Positions 41,544 through 51,382 of a DNA stretch of 64,000 nt are shown in pieces. The DNA is from Microvirga soli (GTDB lineage Bacteria; Pseudomonadota; Alphaproteobacteria; Rhizobiales; Beijerinckiaceae). Where the stretch lies: positions 347,723-411,722 of the forward strand of contig NZ_JAERQE010000002.1 in NCBI RefSeq assembly GCF_016734765.1, in the 5' to 3' direction. The notes below the pieces were generated by a model. The model made no database searches. It was not told the origin of the DNA and worked only from the letters and a program-made list of their open reading frames with translations. The first letter of the stretch is position 1, and each line of letters begins with the position of its first letter. Both the position numbers and the translations under genes were made by a program.

Positions 41544-43571
41544 TCACGCACGTACCGCGTTCATGGTGAGCAGGTCATAGGTCGCGACCGTCTCGCCCTT
41601 GTCGGTGGTGATCTCCACGTCCCAGCGCACCTCACCATACTGCTCGTTGCGCGGCGACTTGGATTTGGCCGTGAGGCGCACCTTGATCGTCTCGCCCGGC
41701 TGCAAGGGCTTGATGAAGCGCAAGGAATCGAGGCCGTAATTGGCGAGCACCGGCCCCAGATCCGGATCGACAAAGAGCCCGGCCGCGAAGGATAGCAGCA
41801 GATAGCCGTGAGCAACCCGGCCGGGGAAGAACGGATGGTCCTTCGTGGCCTCTTCGCTCATATGGGCATAGAAGGTATCGCCGGTGAACGCGGCGAAGTG
41901 CTCAATGTCCTCCAGGGTGATCGTGCGCTCCTTCGAGATGAAGGTCTGGCCAATGGCGAGATCCTCGAAGTGGTAGCGGAAGGGGTGGCGTCCTTCCTGA
42001 ACCATCGGAGCACCCTTGATCCAGCTCTGCGTCACGCGCGACAGCATGGCGGGCGAGCCCTGCAGGGCCGTGCGCTGCATGTAATGGTGCACGCCGCGCA
42101 TGCCGCCGAGTTCCTCGCCGCCGCCGGCACGTCCCGGTCCACCATGGACCATGTGCGGCATGGGCGAGCCGTGACCGGTCTGCTCCTTGGCGCAGTCACG
42201 GTCGATCAGCACGAGGCGGCCATGGAAGGCGCCGACGCCGAAGACGAGGTCGGATGCCACCGCAGGATCATAGGTATAGACCGAGGCGACAAGGCTTCCG
42301 TCCCCCCGGTTGGCAAGCGCGATGCCCTGATCGAGCCCGTCATAGCCCATGACGGTGCAGACCGGGCCGAAGGCTTCGACGCTGTGCACGTTGGTGGCGC
42401 GGATCGGGTCCGGGCAGTGCAATAGGAGCGGGGGAATGAAGGCGCCACGCTCGCGGTCCGCGCCCTCGACTGTGAAGTTGTCCGGATCGCCGACCACGAT
42501 GTCAGCTTCGCTCCGCAGCTTCGCCACCTGCGCCAGCACGTCCCGGCGCTGACCAAGGCCGACGACCGGGCCCATGCGGACGTTGTCGAGTTCCGGGTTG
42601 CCCACCGTGATCTTTGAGAGCCGCTCGCGCAAGGCCTCGATGACGGCAGGCATATGATTGTTTGGTGCAATCGCACGGCGGATGGCGGTGCATTTCTGCC
42701 CGGCCTTGACCGTCATTTCCTTCGCGACCTCCTTGATGAAGAGCTCGAATTCCGGTGTGCCTGGCCCGGCATCGGGCGCGAGGATCGCGGCATTGAGCGA
42801 GTCGCGCTCGGCGATGAAGCGGACGGATTCCCTGGCGATGACCGGATGTCGCTGCAGCTTCTGGGCCGTGTCCGCCGAGCCGGTGAAGGAGACGACATCC
42901 TGGCAGGTGAGGTGATCGAAGAGATCGCCCGTCGAGCCGATGATGCACTGGAGCGCACCTTCGGGAAGAATGCGCGACTCCGCGATCATGCGGACGAGCG
43001 CATGCGCCACGTAGGACGTGATCGTTGCTGGTTTCGTGACCACTGGCACGCCAGCCAGAATGGCCGGCGCGAGCTTTTCCAGCATGCCCCAACAGGGGAA
43101 GTTGAAGGCGTTGATATGAACGGCGACGCCAGCCAGCGGCGCCATCACATGCTGGCCGACGAAGCTGCCTCCCTTGGAGAGCGGCTCGACGGCGCCGTCC
43201 AGGAGGAAGGTGGTGTTGGGCAGTTCGCGACGGCCTTTGGAGGCATAGACGAAGAGGGTGCCGATGCCGCCGTCTACGTCGATGAAGTTGTCGGACCGCG
43301 TGGTACCTGTCTGGTAGGAGAGCTTGTAGAGCTGCTCCTTGCGCTCTGACAGATGAATGGCAAGACGTTTCAGAAGCTCTGCGCGCTGATGGAAGGTCAG
43401 CCGCCGCAGATTGGGGCCGCCAACCTGCCGGGCATAAGCCAGCACATTGCCCATGTCGAAACCGCCACTGGCGACCTCGGCGACCACGTCGCCGGTCACC
43501 GCACTGCGAACCTCCGCCAGCTCCTGACCCGGGGACATCCAACGTTCGCGAACGAAGCTCTCAAGTCTCAT
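41544..43571 (-). CDS. paaZ: PaaZ, bifunctional oxepin-CoA hydrolase/aldehyde dehydrogenase
   Basis: PaaZ opens the oxepin ring and oxidises the resulting aldehyde in aerobic phenylacetate breakdown. The 675 residues contain an N-terminal aldehyde dehydrogenase (Asn in HINAFNFP, Glu255 in IAERDSLN, Cys294 in GQKCTAIRR). A C-terminal MaoC-type (R)-hydratase follows (FAAFTGDTFYAHMSEEA with Asp and His, then PGRVAHGYLLLSFAAG). Both active sites are complete. The promoter to its right holds a perfect ACCGACCGGTCGGT palindrome, a likely PaaR operator. It is divergent from paaX. Confidence 0.96.
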   Translation of the reverse strand: MRLESFVRERWMSPGQELAEVRSAVTGDVVAEVASGGFDMGNVLAYARQVGGPNLRRLTFHQRAELLKRLAIHLSERKEQLYKLSYQTGTTRSDNFIDVDGGIGTLFVYASKGRRELPNTTFLLDGAVEPLSKGGSFVGQHVMAPLAGVAVHINAFNFPCWGMLEKLAPAILAGVPVVTKPATITSYVAHALVRMIAESRILPEGALQCIIGSTGDLFDHLTCQDVVSFTGSADTAQKLQRHPVIARESVRFIAERDSLNAAILAPDAGPGTPEFELFIKEVAKEMTVKAGQKCTAIRRAIAPNNHMPAVIEALRERLSKITVGNPELDNVRMGPVVGLGQRRDVLAQVAKLRSEADIVVGDPDNFTVEGADRERGAFIPPLLLHCPDPIRATNVHSVEAFGPVCTVMGYDGLDQGIALANRGDGSLVASVYTYDPAVASDLVFGVGAFHGRLVLIDRDCAKEQTGHGSPMPHMVHGGPGRAGGGEELGGMRGVHHYMQRTALQGSPAMLSRVTQSWIKGAPMVQEGRHPFRYHFEDLAIGQTFISKERTITLEDIEHFAAFTGDTFYAHMSEEATKDHPFFPGRVAHGYLLLSFAAGLFVDPDLGPVLANYGLDSLRFIKPLQPGETIKVRLTAKSKSPRNEQYGEVRWDVEITTDKGETVATYDLLTMNAVRA

Positions 43572-43636
43572 CTGGGCACCTCAAGGAATGGGGCGGCAGC
43601 GTCGGCTCAAATGGAGCTGCACCTGTGTCCGCATTA

Positions 43637-43660
43637 TTGACCGACCGGTCGGTTAGTCAA
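43637..43660. promoter_or_regulatory. Probable PaaR operator in the paaZ promoter
   Basis: The core ACCGACCGGTCGGT (43640-43653) is a perfect 14-bp palindrome. On the minus strand TTGACT serves as -35, with ATAATG (or TAATGC) 17-18 bases further on as -10, so the palindrome fills the spacer. A related site, TTGACCAACCGTTCGGTCAA, lies upstream of paaG. TetR-family regulators use sites of this kind, and a PaaR homologue is encoded at 49383. Confidence 0.7.
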
Positions 43661-43786
43661 GAAATTTTGGGATCTCAACTCCGGGACTCCGGAGTCGACA
43701 GGGGCAGGGGAAGCATGAATAGGTTAGGGCACGATGGACCCTCGGGGTGATGACCGTCGGATCTTGAAGCAGCGGAGTTGGCGTGA

Positions 43787-44683
43787 ATGGCCGCGTTTGT
43801 CGAAACCCTTCTGGACCGGTTCCACGAGCGGACCCCGATCCGGGCGGGGTCGCTGATCGTGACGGTCTTCGGGGACGCGGTCGTGCCGCGGGGCGGGGTC
43901 CTGTCCTTGTCCTCGCTGCATGAGATCATGCGGGCGTTCCGCATCAGCGATACCCTGGTCAGGACAGCCCTGTCCCGTCTCGTGTCGGAGGGGTGGTTCG
44001 AGCGCTGGAAGGTTGGCCGCAACAGCTATTACCGGCTCACACCCCAGGGGCAAGAGGCTTTTGCCCAGGCGACGCAGCGGATCTATGCCGAGCCGCCGCA
44101 GGGGTGGCACGGCTCCTTCGACCTTCTCCTCCTCGACAACGGACAGGACCGGGGCGCTCTCCGCACCGAACTGACCGGGATCGGCTATGGGGTTCTTGGG
44201 CCGGACCTCCTCATCGCTGCCACGGCATCCCCCAATGAGAGGGAAGGAGCGCTTCGCCTTTCGGCCGCTCCGGCCGATGTCGCGACTGCCCGGCGGCTGG
44301 CCCAGCGCGCCTGGCCTCTGGACAGCATTGAGGGCCGCTACAGGCGCTTCATCGACACCTATGCGGGAACCCTCGCGGCGCTTGAGGGGGGCGCCCGGTT
44401 CGGCAGCCTCGACGCCCTGCTGGTCCGCATCCTCCTTATCCATGACTACCGGCGGGCCGTCCTGAAGGACCCCTTGCTGCCCCAGGAGCTTCTCCCGGAC
44501 TCCTGGACCGGAGCGGCCGCCCGCGGGCTGTGCGGGACAATCTACAAGACCCTGCTCCCGGCCGCCGAAAGCTGGATTGACAGCCACGCGCAGAACGATC
44601 AAGGCCCGCTCCCGCCCGTGGGTCGAAGCTTTCAGGAGCGGTTTGCGGCAGTTCAGCCGGTTGCAAAATTGAAGGCCGGCTAG
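43787..44683 (+). CDS. paaX: Phenylacetate operon repressor PaaX
   Basis: PaaX represses paa operons until phenylacetyl-CoA binds. The 298-residue protein has the N-terminal winged helix (IRAGSLIVTVFGDAVVPRGG; FRISDTLVRTALSRLVSEGW), the central domain with GWHGSFDLLLLD, and the C-terminal region (RILLIHDYRRAVLKDPLLPQELLPDSWTGAAARGL, about 44430-44535), all family features. Length is typical. It lies 184 bases upstream of paaA on the same strand and is divergent from paaZ. Confidence 0.95.
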   Translation: MAAFVETLLDRFHERTPIRAGSLIVTVFGDAVVPRGGVLSLSSLHEIMRAFRISDTLVRTALSRLVSEGWFERWKVGRNSYYRLTPQGQEAFAQATQRIYAEPPQGWHGSFDLLLLDNGQDRGALRTELTGIGYGVLGPDLLIAATASPNEREGALRLSAAPADVATARRLAQRAWPLDSIEGRYRRFIDTYAGTLAALEGGARFGSLDALLVRILLIHDYRRAVLKDPLLPQELLPDSWTGAAARGLCGTIYKTLLPAAESWIDSHAQNDQGPLPPVGRSFQERFAAVQPVAKLKAG

Positions 44684-44704
44684 ACGATCCGTTACAAGAA
44701 TGTC

Positions 44705-44769
44705 TTGAATAAGCCAGTTTTTGTGACATATTGAGAAGGCAGCCTGCTAGCCCTCGGGGCATGCTGCCT
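44705..44769 (+). promoter_or_regulatory. Candidate paaA promoter and inverted repeat
   Basis: TTGAAT (44705-44710) and CATATT (44727-44732) are spaced by 16 bases, a plausible housekeeping promoter. Just downstream AGGCAGC (44737-44743) and GCTGCCT (44763-44769) form a perfect 7-bp inverted repeat with 19 bases between. It could be a PaaX operator or an mRNA hairpin. The TetR-type palindrome seen before paaZ and paaG is absent here. Confidence 0.45.
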
Positions 44770-44867
44770 GACGCTTGGACAGTGGCGCATGGAAAATTGC
44801 TGCCTTGCGGGCGTTAACCGGTTGCCGCGAGACCGGACGACACAACGAAGGCTCAAGGAGAAGCGCC

Positions 44868-45863
<996 letters not shown>

Positions 45864-45874
45864 GGGAGGGTGCA

Positions 45875-46165
45875 ATGACCGACAAGAAGGAATGGCCTCT
45901 CTGGGAGGTATTCATCCGCAGCCAGCACGGGCTCGCCCATCGCCATGTGGGCAGCCTGCATGCGCCCGATGCCGAAATGGCGATCATGAATGCGCGCGAC
46001 GTCTATACGCGCCGCAATGAGGGCGTGAGCATCTGGGTGGTGCGCGCCTCCGACATCGCGGCAAGCTCGCCGAGCGAGAAGGGGCCGCTCTTCGATCCGG
46101 CCAACAGCAAGGTCTACCGGCACCCGACCTTCTACGAGATTCCCGAAGAGCTGGGGCATATGTGA
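45875..46165 (+). CDS. paaB: Phenylacetyl-CoA epoxidase subunit PaaB
   Basis: PaaB is a small structural subunit of the multicomponent epoxidase that bridges PaaAC dimers. The 96 residues show the family pattern: EWPLWEVFIRSQHGLAHRHVGSLHA, then MNARDVYTRRNEGVSIWVV. It lies 11 bases after paaA, and its stop overlaps the paaC start (TGATG). Nothing is missing. Confidence 0.96.
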   Translation: MTDKKEWPLWEVFIRSQHGLAHRHVGSLHAPDAEMAIMNARDVYTRRNEGVSIWVVRASDIAASSPSEKGPLFDPANSKVYRHPTFYEIPEELGHM

Positions 46166-46923
46166 TGAGCGGGCAGGAGGCTCTTTTCGAGTATCTGCTG
46201 CGGCTTGGCGATAACACCCTGATCCTCGGTCATCGCCTGTCGGAATGGTGTGGGCATTCGCCAGCGCTGGAAGAGGATCTGGCGCTGTCCAACGTGGCGC
46301 TCGATCTCATCGGGCAGACGCAGCTCTGGCTGAACCTTGCGGGAGAGATCGAAGGCAAGGGGCGCGATGCCGACAAGCTCGCTTACCTGCGCGATGGTCG
46401 CGACTTCCGCAATGTCCTGCTCGTGGAGCAGCCGAACGGCGACTTCGCCGCCACGATGGCGCGCCAGTTCTATTTCGATGCGTGGCATTACCTGCTGCTG
46501 CGGGAACTCACGGGCTCGAAGGAAGCGCGCATCGCCGAGATCGCCGCGAAGGGCCTCAAAGAAGTCACCTATCACCTGGAGCGCAGCCAGGAATGGGTGC
46601 TGCGCCTCGGCGACGGCACGGAAGAGAGCCATCGCCGCATGCAGACGGCCATCGACGATCTCTGGATGTATACGGGCGAGATGTTCGAGTCCGACGCGGT
46701 GGACGAGGCCATGGTGCGCGATGGCATCGGGCCGGATCCCTCGTCGCTGCACGAGCCCTGGCTCGGCCTGATGCGCTCGACCGCCGAGGAGGCGACGCTC
46801 ACCCTGCCTCAGCCCGGATGGGCGCAGCGCGGCGGCAAGCGTGGAATCCACTCGGAGCATCTCGGCTACATCCTGGCGGATCTCCAGTTCCTGCAGCGGG
46901 CCTATCCCAACGCAACGTGGTAG
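46165..46923 (+). CDS. paaC: Phenylacetyl-CoA epoxidase subunit PaaC
   Basis: PaaC is the ferritin-like structural partner of PaaA. The 252-residue protein has LFEYLLRLGDNTLILGHRLSEWCGH near the start, DLALSNVALDLIGQTQLWL, and KEVTYHLERSQEWVLRLGDGTEES. A GTG one codon upstream (46162) is an alternative start. paaD begins 13 bases after its stop. Confidence 0.95.
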   Translation: MSGQEALFEYLLRLGDNTLILGHRLSEWCGHSPALEEDLALSNVALDLIGQTQLWLNLAGEIEGKGRDADKLAYLRDGRDFRNVLLVEQPNGDFAATMARQFYFDAWHYLLLRELTGSKEARIAEIAAKGLKEVTYHLERSQEWVLRLGDGTEESHRRMQTAIDDLWMYTGEMFESDAVDEAMVRDGIGPDPSSLHEPWLGLMRSTAEEATLTLPQPGWAQRGGKRGIHSEHLGYILADLQFLQRAYPNATW

Positions 46924-46936
46924 GGAGACGGCAGCC

Positions 46937-47449
46937 ATGACGAGCAGCCTGACACGGCCCGGCCTGGAGCAGATCAGAACCTGGCTCGAAGAGGTTCCCG
47001 ACCCGGAGGTGCCGGCTGTTTCCGTCATGGATCTCGGCATCGTGCGCGATGTGCAATGGGCTGGCGACGAGCTTGTCGTGGCGATCACGCCCACCTATTC
47101 GGGCTGCCCGGCCACGAGCGTCATCGCCTTCGATATCGAGGCCGCATTGCGGGCGCGGGGACTTGACCGCCTGCGCGTCGAGCGCCGGCTTTCGCCGCCC
47201 TGGACGACAGACTGGATCAGTGAGGACGGCAGGCGCAAGCTCGAAGCCTACGGCATCGCGCCTCCGGCCGAGAACGCAGGAGGCCCCTCAGTCTTCGACC
47301 GCCTGCTGCGCAAGCCGCTGACGATCGCCTGCCCGCGCTGCAAGTCCGAGAACACCTCGCGCATCAGCGAGTTCGGCTCGACGCCGTGCAAGGCGCAGTA
47401 TCGGTGCGACGCCTGCCTCGAGCCTTTCGACTACTTCAAGTGCATCTGA
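46937..47449 (+). CDS. paaD: PaaD, iron-sulfur assembly-type protein of the epoxidase
   Basis: PaaD is needed to mature the epoxidase iron or iron-sulfur centre. The 170-residue product has an N-terminal MIP18/DUF59 domain (VPDPEVPAVSVMDLGIVRDV, TPTYSGCPATSVI). The C-terminal part is cysteine-rich (CPRCKSENTSRIS, STPCKAQYRCDACLEPF), with cysteines able to bind a metal or cluster. I start at the ATG at 46937 after GGAG; the open frame upstream lies inside paaC. Confidence 0.94.
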   Translation: MTSSLTRPGLEQIRTWLEEVPDPEVPAVSVMDLGIVRDVQWAGDELVVAITPTYSGCPATSVIAFDIEAALRARGLDRLRVERRLSPPWTTDWISEDGRRKLEAYGIAPPAENAGGPSVFDRLLRKPLTIACPRCKSENTSRISEFGSTPCKAQYRCDACLEPFDYFKCI

Positions 47450-47465
47450 AACGAGCGGACGCTCC

Positions 47466-48542
47466 ATGACAAAGTTCTATCCTGTCACCGTTGCCGATGT
47501 CAGGCGCGAGACCCGCGATGCCATCATCCTCACGCTCGACGTGCCGGATGAGTACAAGGAGGCGTTCAGCTTCTCGCCGGGGCAATACCTGACCCTGCGC
47601 ACCACCATCGATGGGGACGAGGTCCGGCGGTCCTATTCCATCTGTGCCGCTCCGACGGAGGGCAAGCTCCGGGTCGGCATCAAGAAGATCGCCGGTGGCG
47701 TGTTCTCGAACTGGGTGAGCGAGCAATTGGCGCCCGGCCATGTAATCGAGGCGATGCCGCCGATGGGCAACTTTTTCGTGCCCCTCGACCACACGCAGAA
47801 AAGGCATTTCGTGGGTTTCGCCGCGGGCAGCGGCATCACGCCGCTCATCAGCATCGTCAAGACGACGCTCAAGGCCGAGCCGCAATCCTCCTTCACGCTG
47901 TTCTACGGCAACCGTGCATCGAGCTCGATCATGTTCCGCGAGGAGCTTGAGGATCTCAAGAACGAGCATCTGGAGCGCTTCAGCCTTATCCACATCCTCA
48001 GCCGCGAGCAGCAGGACATCGACCTCTTCAACGGGCGCCTGACCAAGGAGAAGTGCGATCAGCTCCTCGATCACTGGCTCGATGCCTCCTCGATCGACAC
48101 CGCCTTCATCTGCGGGCCGCAGGACATGATGCTGGGTGTCGCACAGAGCCTGGAAGAGCACGGCCTCGACAAGCGCAAGATCAAGTTCGAGCTGTTTGCC
48201 ACCTCGACGCCGAGCCGCCGTCAGCGCACGCCCGAGCAAGCGAAGGCCGAGGAGGCCAGGAACCTCTGCGAGGCCACCATCGTCATCGATGGGCGCGCTC
48301 GCACCCTGTCATTCGAGAAGGGCACCGCGTCGGTGCTCGATGCGGCGACAGCCGAGGGGCTGGAACTTCCCTATGCCTGCAAGGGCGGCGTGTGCTCCAC
48401 CTGCCGGGCGATGCTGGTCGAGGGCGAGGTCGACATGGACGCGAACTTCGCCCTTGAGGATTATGAGATCGCCCGGGGTTATATCCTGACTTGCCAGAGC
48501 TACCCGGTGACGGACAAAATCCTGGTCGATTTCGACAGGTGA
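47466..48542 (+). CDS. paaE: Phenylacetyl-CoA epoxidase reductase PaaE
   Basis: PaaE passes electrons from NADPH to the di-iron subunit. The 358-residue protein has an FAD/NADPH ferredoxin-reductase part (FSPGQYLTLR, RRSYSICAAP, FAAGSGITPLISI, FICGPQDMM). A C-terminal plant-type 2Fe-2S domain follows, with CKGGVCSTC and a fourth Cys in LTCQSYP. It lies 16 bases after paaD. The next gene, a ferritin-like protein, begins 15 bases after its stop. Confidence 0.95.
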   Translation: MTKFYPVTVADVRRETRDAIILTLDVPDEYKEAFSFSPGQYLTLRTTIDGDEVRRSYSICAAPTEGKLRVGIKKIAGGVFSNWVSEQLAPGHVIEAMPPMGNFFVPLDHTQKRHFVGFAAGSGITPLISIVKTTLKAEPQSSFTLFYGNRASSSIMFREELEDLKNEHLERFSLIHILSREQQDIDLFNGRLTKEKCDQLLDHWLDASSIDTAFICGPQDMMLGVAQSLEEHGLDKRKIKFELFATSTPSRRQRTPEQAKAEEARNLCEATIVIDGRARTLSFEKGTASVLDAATAEGLELPYACKGGVCSTCRAMLVEGEVDMDANFALEDYEIARGYILTCQSYPVTDKILVDFDR

Positions 48543-48557
48543 TTGAGGAGAGGCGCC

Positions 48558-49361
48558 ATGGTCGATGAAGAAAGCCTCGTCAGCTTCGTGACCGGCGGTG
48601 GCCGCCTGAGCGCTCCCGACAACGTGACGCCGCGCTATCGCGCTGAACTCATGCGCCTCATGGCGATCTTCGTCGATTCCGAAATGGCCGGTGCCTCGGG
48701 GTTTGCCGATTGCATCAATTTGGCGCCAGGGCTGAAGGAGCGGATCACGGCCACACGCATCGTCCTCGAGAAGTTCAACCATGCGCGGCAGGTGCTCGAA
48801 CTGATGGAGGAGTTCGGCGCCAATACGGGACAGTATGTGGGTGCACATCCCTGGGCATCCCGTCTCGACCGGAGCGCCAATCTCGGGCAGCGCCGCATAA
48901 GCGGCGACATGCGCCTCAACGTCTTCCACTACCCGATCAACGGCTGGGTCGATGCCGTGGTGATGAACTGCCTCATGGGGCAGGCAACCGTCGTGCAGCT
49001 CGACGAACTCACCCGCGGCTCCTACCAGCCCCTGGCCGATACGCTCTCCGGCATCCTTCCCGTCGAAAAGCAGCATGCAGAGCTTGGGCAAGAGGGATTG
49101 CAGGTGGCGCTCGAGAGAGGGCACGACCGGACCGACGCGCAGGCATCCGTGAACTATTGGTATCCGCGTGTAGCCGACACCTTCGGCAGCAGCGTGTCGG
49201 ACCACTTCGACCAGCATCGGAAATATGGGCTGCGCCATAAGGGCCGAAAGGAGCTGATAGCCCAGTGGGAGGGCATCGTTCATCCCATGCTATCGCGCTT
49301 CGGTCTCGGCATTCCGAGGCATGTCTCGCCTGAGATCGGCGATCAGGCCTCTCTGCAGTAG
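48558..49361 (+). CDS. Extra ferritin-like protein of the paa operon
   Basis: The 267-residue protein looks like a distant relative of the PaaA/PaaC ferritin-like family. Candidate carboxylate/His ligands are in VDSEMAGASGF, VLEKFNHARQVLELMEEFG, and the ExxH of LPVEKQHAELGQEGL. It follows paaE by 15 bases with GAGGAGAG before the ATG, so it is the sixth gene of paaABCDE. It is not any of the standard Paa proteins. It may be a second oxygenase-like subunit, a regulator of the epoxidase, or an enzyme for a related CoA ester. Confidence 0.75.
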   Translation: MVDEESLVSFVTGGGRLSAPDNVTPRYRAELMRLMAIFVDSEMAGASGFADCINLAPGLKERITATRIVLEKFNHARQVLELMEEFGANTGQYVGAHPWASRLDRSANLGQRRISGDMRLNVFHYPINGWVDAVVMNCLMGQATVVQLDELTRGSYQPLADTLSGILPVEKQHAELGQEGLQVALERGHDRTDAQASVNYWYPRVADTFGSSVSDHFDQHRKYGLRHKGRKELIAQWEGIVHPMLSRFGLGIPRHVSPEIGDQASLQ

Positions 49362-49382
49362 TCGCCGGTCGCGAAGGACTTT

Positions 49383-50018
49383 CTATTCCGCAGCGCTGAT
49401 ACGCCGGGATGATGCAGTGGGTTCCGCGTGAAGATTGCGCGTTCCGTCCACGATCAGCTGCGCGACAAGCTCGGCATAATCGGCGCGGGTCACGTCGCCG
49501 GTGCTCTTGAACCAGAGATAATGCCAGTTGATCATGCCGAAGAGCGACATGGTCACGGGCTTGAGCAGCTTGGTGCCCTTCAGCTGCGGCGCGACGCCGG
49601 CTACCGCATCGGAGAAGATTTTCACCAGCTCTCGCTCCATCGCCTTGAGCTCCGTCTGCCGGTCGGGCGGCAGCAGACGCAGGCCGTTGATCTGCACGTT
49701 GTGCTGGGCATCGGCATCGCGATAGGCCTCGAGCAGGGCCGCGACCAGTTCCTTGAGGCGGGACCCGGCGGAAAGGTCCGGCCGGTCGGCGGCCTCCACC
49801 ACTTCGAGCAGTTCCTCCAGATGGAAGCGGATGACGTCGAAGAGCAGCTCCTCCTTGTCCCGGTAATAGTGGTAGAGGTTCGCCTTGGAGACACCGCAGG
49901 CCTCCGCGATCTTGCTCATGGAGGCGCGGTCATAGCCATGCTCGGCAAAGAGTTCGGCCGAGCGATCGAGGATCGCCCGACGCTTTTCATCGTAGTTTGT
50001 GGCGCGGGTGCGGGCCAT
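49383..50018 (-). CDS. paaR: TetR-family regulator, PaaR-like
   Basis: The 211-residue protein has an N-terminal TetR helix-turn-helix (KRRAILDRSAELFAEHGYDRASMSKIAEACGVSKANLYHYYRDKEELLFD, about 49865-49990). The ligand domain carries LFGMINWHYLWFKSTGDVTRADYAELV. I start at the ATG at 50018; the frame continues rightwards but there overlaps paaK in a wrong frame. It is the last gene of paaG-paaI-paaK-paaR. PaaR repressors in related bacteria respond to phenylacetyl-CoA. The palindromes at 43637 and 52701 are its likely sites. Confidence 0.85.
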   Translation of the reverse strand: MARTRATNYDEKRRAILDRSAELFAEHGYDRASMSKIAEACGVSKANLYHYYRDKEELLFDVIRFHLEELLEVVEAADRPDLSAGSRLKELVAALLEAYRDADAQHNVQINGLRLLPPDRQTELKAMERELVKIFSDAVAGVAPQLKGTKLLKPVTMSLFGMINWHYLWFKSTGDVTRADYAELVAQLIVDGTRNLHAEPTASSRRISAAE

Positions 50019-50026
50019 GGGGGCTG

Positions 50027-51382
50027 CTATTCTTTCGGTCTGCGGTCGATCACGCGTCTCGCCTTGCCGAGCGAGCGCTCGATGCCTTCCGGGTCGAGGA
50101 CGTTGATCCGGGCGGTGATGCCAATAGTATCCTTGATCGCCTGACTCAAGCGGTCGGCCGCGGCTTTCCGGGTTTCGGGATAGTCGGCTTCGGGCCTGAT
50201 CTCGGCCTTGATCTCCATCTGGTCCATGCGGCCTTCGCGGGTCAGCACGATCTGGTAATGGCCGGAGAGCGATGGAATGGTCAGGAGCTTTTCCTCGATC
50301 TGGCTGGGGAAAACGTTCACGCCGCGGATGATCATCATGTCGTCCGTGCGGCCGGTGACCTTTTCCATGCGGCGCATGGTGCGCGCGGTGCCGGGCATGA
50401 GGCGCGTCAGGTCCCGGGTGCGGTAGCGGATAACCGGCATCGCCTCCTTGGTGAGCGATGTGAAGACGAGTTCGCCTTCCTCGCCGTCCGGCAGCACTGC
50501 GCCGGTGTAGGGGTCGATCACCTCGGGATAGAAATGGTCTTCCCAGATGTGCAGGCCGTCCTTGGTCTCGATGCACTCGCAGGCAACACCCGGTCCCATC
50601 ACCTCGGAGAGGCCGTAGATGTCGACCGCATGGATGTCGAAGGCCTCTTCGATCTCGGCGCGCATGGCATTCGTCCAGGGCTCCGCTCCGAAGATGCCGA
50701 CCTTGAGCGACGACTGGCGCGGGTCGAGACCCTGCTTCTTGAACTCGTCGAGAATCGCCAGCATGTAGGACGGCGTGACCATGATCACGTCCGGCTTAAA
50801 ATCGGTAATGAGCTGAACCTGTCGCTCGGTCATACCGCCCGACATGGGGATCACCGTGCAGCCGAGGCGCTCGGCGCCGTAATGCGCGCCTAACCCGCCG
50901 GTGAAGAGGCCGTAGCCATAGGCCACATGGGCCTTCATGCCGGGACGCCCGCCGCTCGCGCGGATCGAGCGCGCGACCACGTCGGACCAGACCTCGATGT
51001 CGCGCTTCGTGTAGCCGACAACTGTCGGCTTGCCGGTCGTTCCCGAAGAGGCGTGGATGCGCGCGACTTGGTCTTGCGGCACGGCGAACATGCCGAAGGG
51101 ATAATTGTCCCGCAGGTCGGCCTTGGTGGTGAACGGAAACTTGGCGAGGTCGCTCAGATCCTTGAAGTCGTCCGGGTGGACGCCCGCCGCGTCGAACTTT
51201 GCCCGATAATGCGGCACGTTCTCATAGGCATGGCGCAGGGTCCAGGCGAGGCGCTCGCGCTGCAGAGCGGCGAGCTCCTCCCGTGAGGCCAGCTCGATGC
51301 TGTCGAGCTGAGCCGGCTGAGGCTTGAGTTCGGAAAGCTTGCGAAGCGGGATCTCGGCCAAGGAAACCTCCCATCCTGTCAT
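50027..51382 (-). CDS. paaK: Phenylacetate-CoA ligase PaaK
   Basis: PaaK activates phenylacetate to phenylacetyl-CoA with ATP, the entry step of the pathway. The 451-residue protein has the AMP-binding motif HASSGTTGKPTVVGYT, AYGYGLFTGGLGAHYGAERLGC, DIYGLSEVMGPGVACEC, VIRYRTRDLTRL and GRTDDMMIIRGVNVFPSQIE, all very close to known PaaK. The ATG at 51382 overlaps the paaI stop (ATGA); a TTG eight codons in (51361), after GGGAGG, is an alternative start. Full length. Confidence 0.97.
   Translation of the reverse strand: MTGWEVSLAEIPLRKLSELKPQPAQLDSIELASREELAALQRERLAWTLRHAYENVPHYRAKFDAAGVHPDDFKDLSDLAKFPFTTKADLRDNYPFGMFAVPQDQVARIHASSGTTGKPTVVGYTKRDIEVWSDVVARSIRASGGRPGMKAHVAYGYGLFTGGLGAHYGAERLGCTVIPMSGGMTERQVQLITDFKPDVIMVTPSYMLAILDEFKKQGLDPRQSSLKVGIFGAEPWTNAMRAEIEEAFDIHAVDIYGLSEVMGPGVACECIETKDGLHIWEDHFYPEVIDPYTGAVLPDGEEGELVFTSLTKEAMPVIRYRTRDLTRLMPGTARTMRRMEKVTGRTDDMMIIRGVNVFPSQIEEKLLTIPSLSGHYQIVLTREGRMDQMEIKAEIRPEADYPETRKAAADRLSQAIKDTIGITARINVLDPEGIERSLGKARRVIDRRPKE

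Noticed and set aside
49383..50576. A 397-codon version of the TetR regulator
   Set aside because: The first 186 codons lie inside paaK out of frame. The helix-turn-helix start fits the ATG at 50018.
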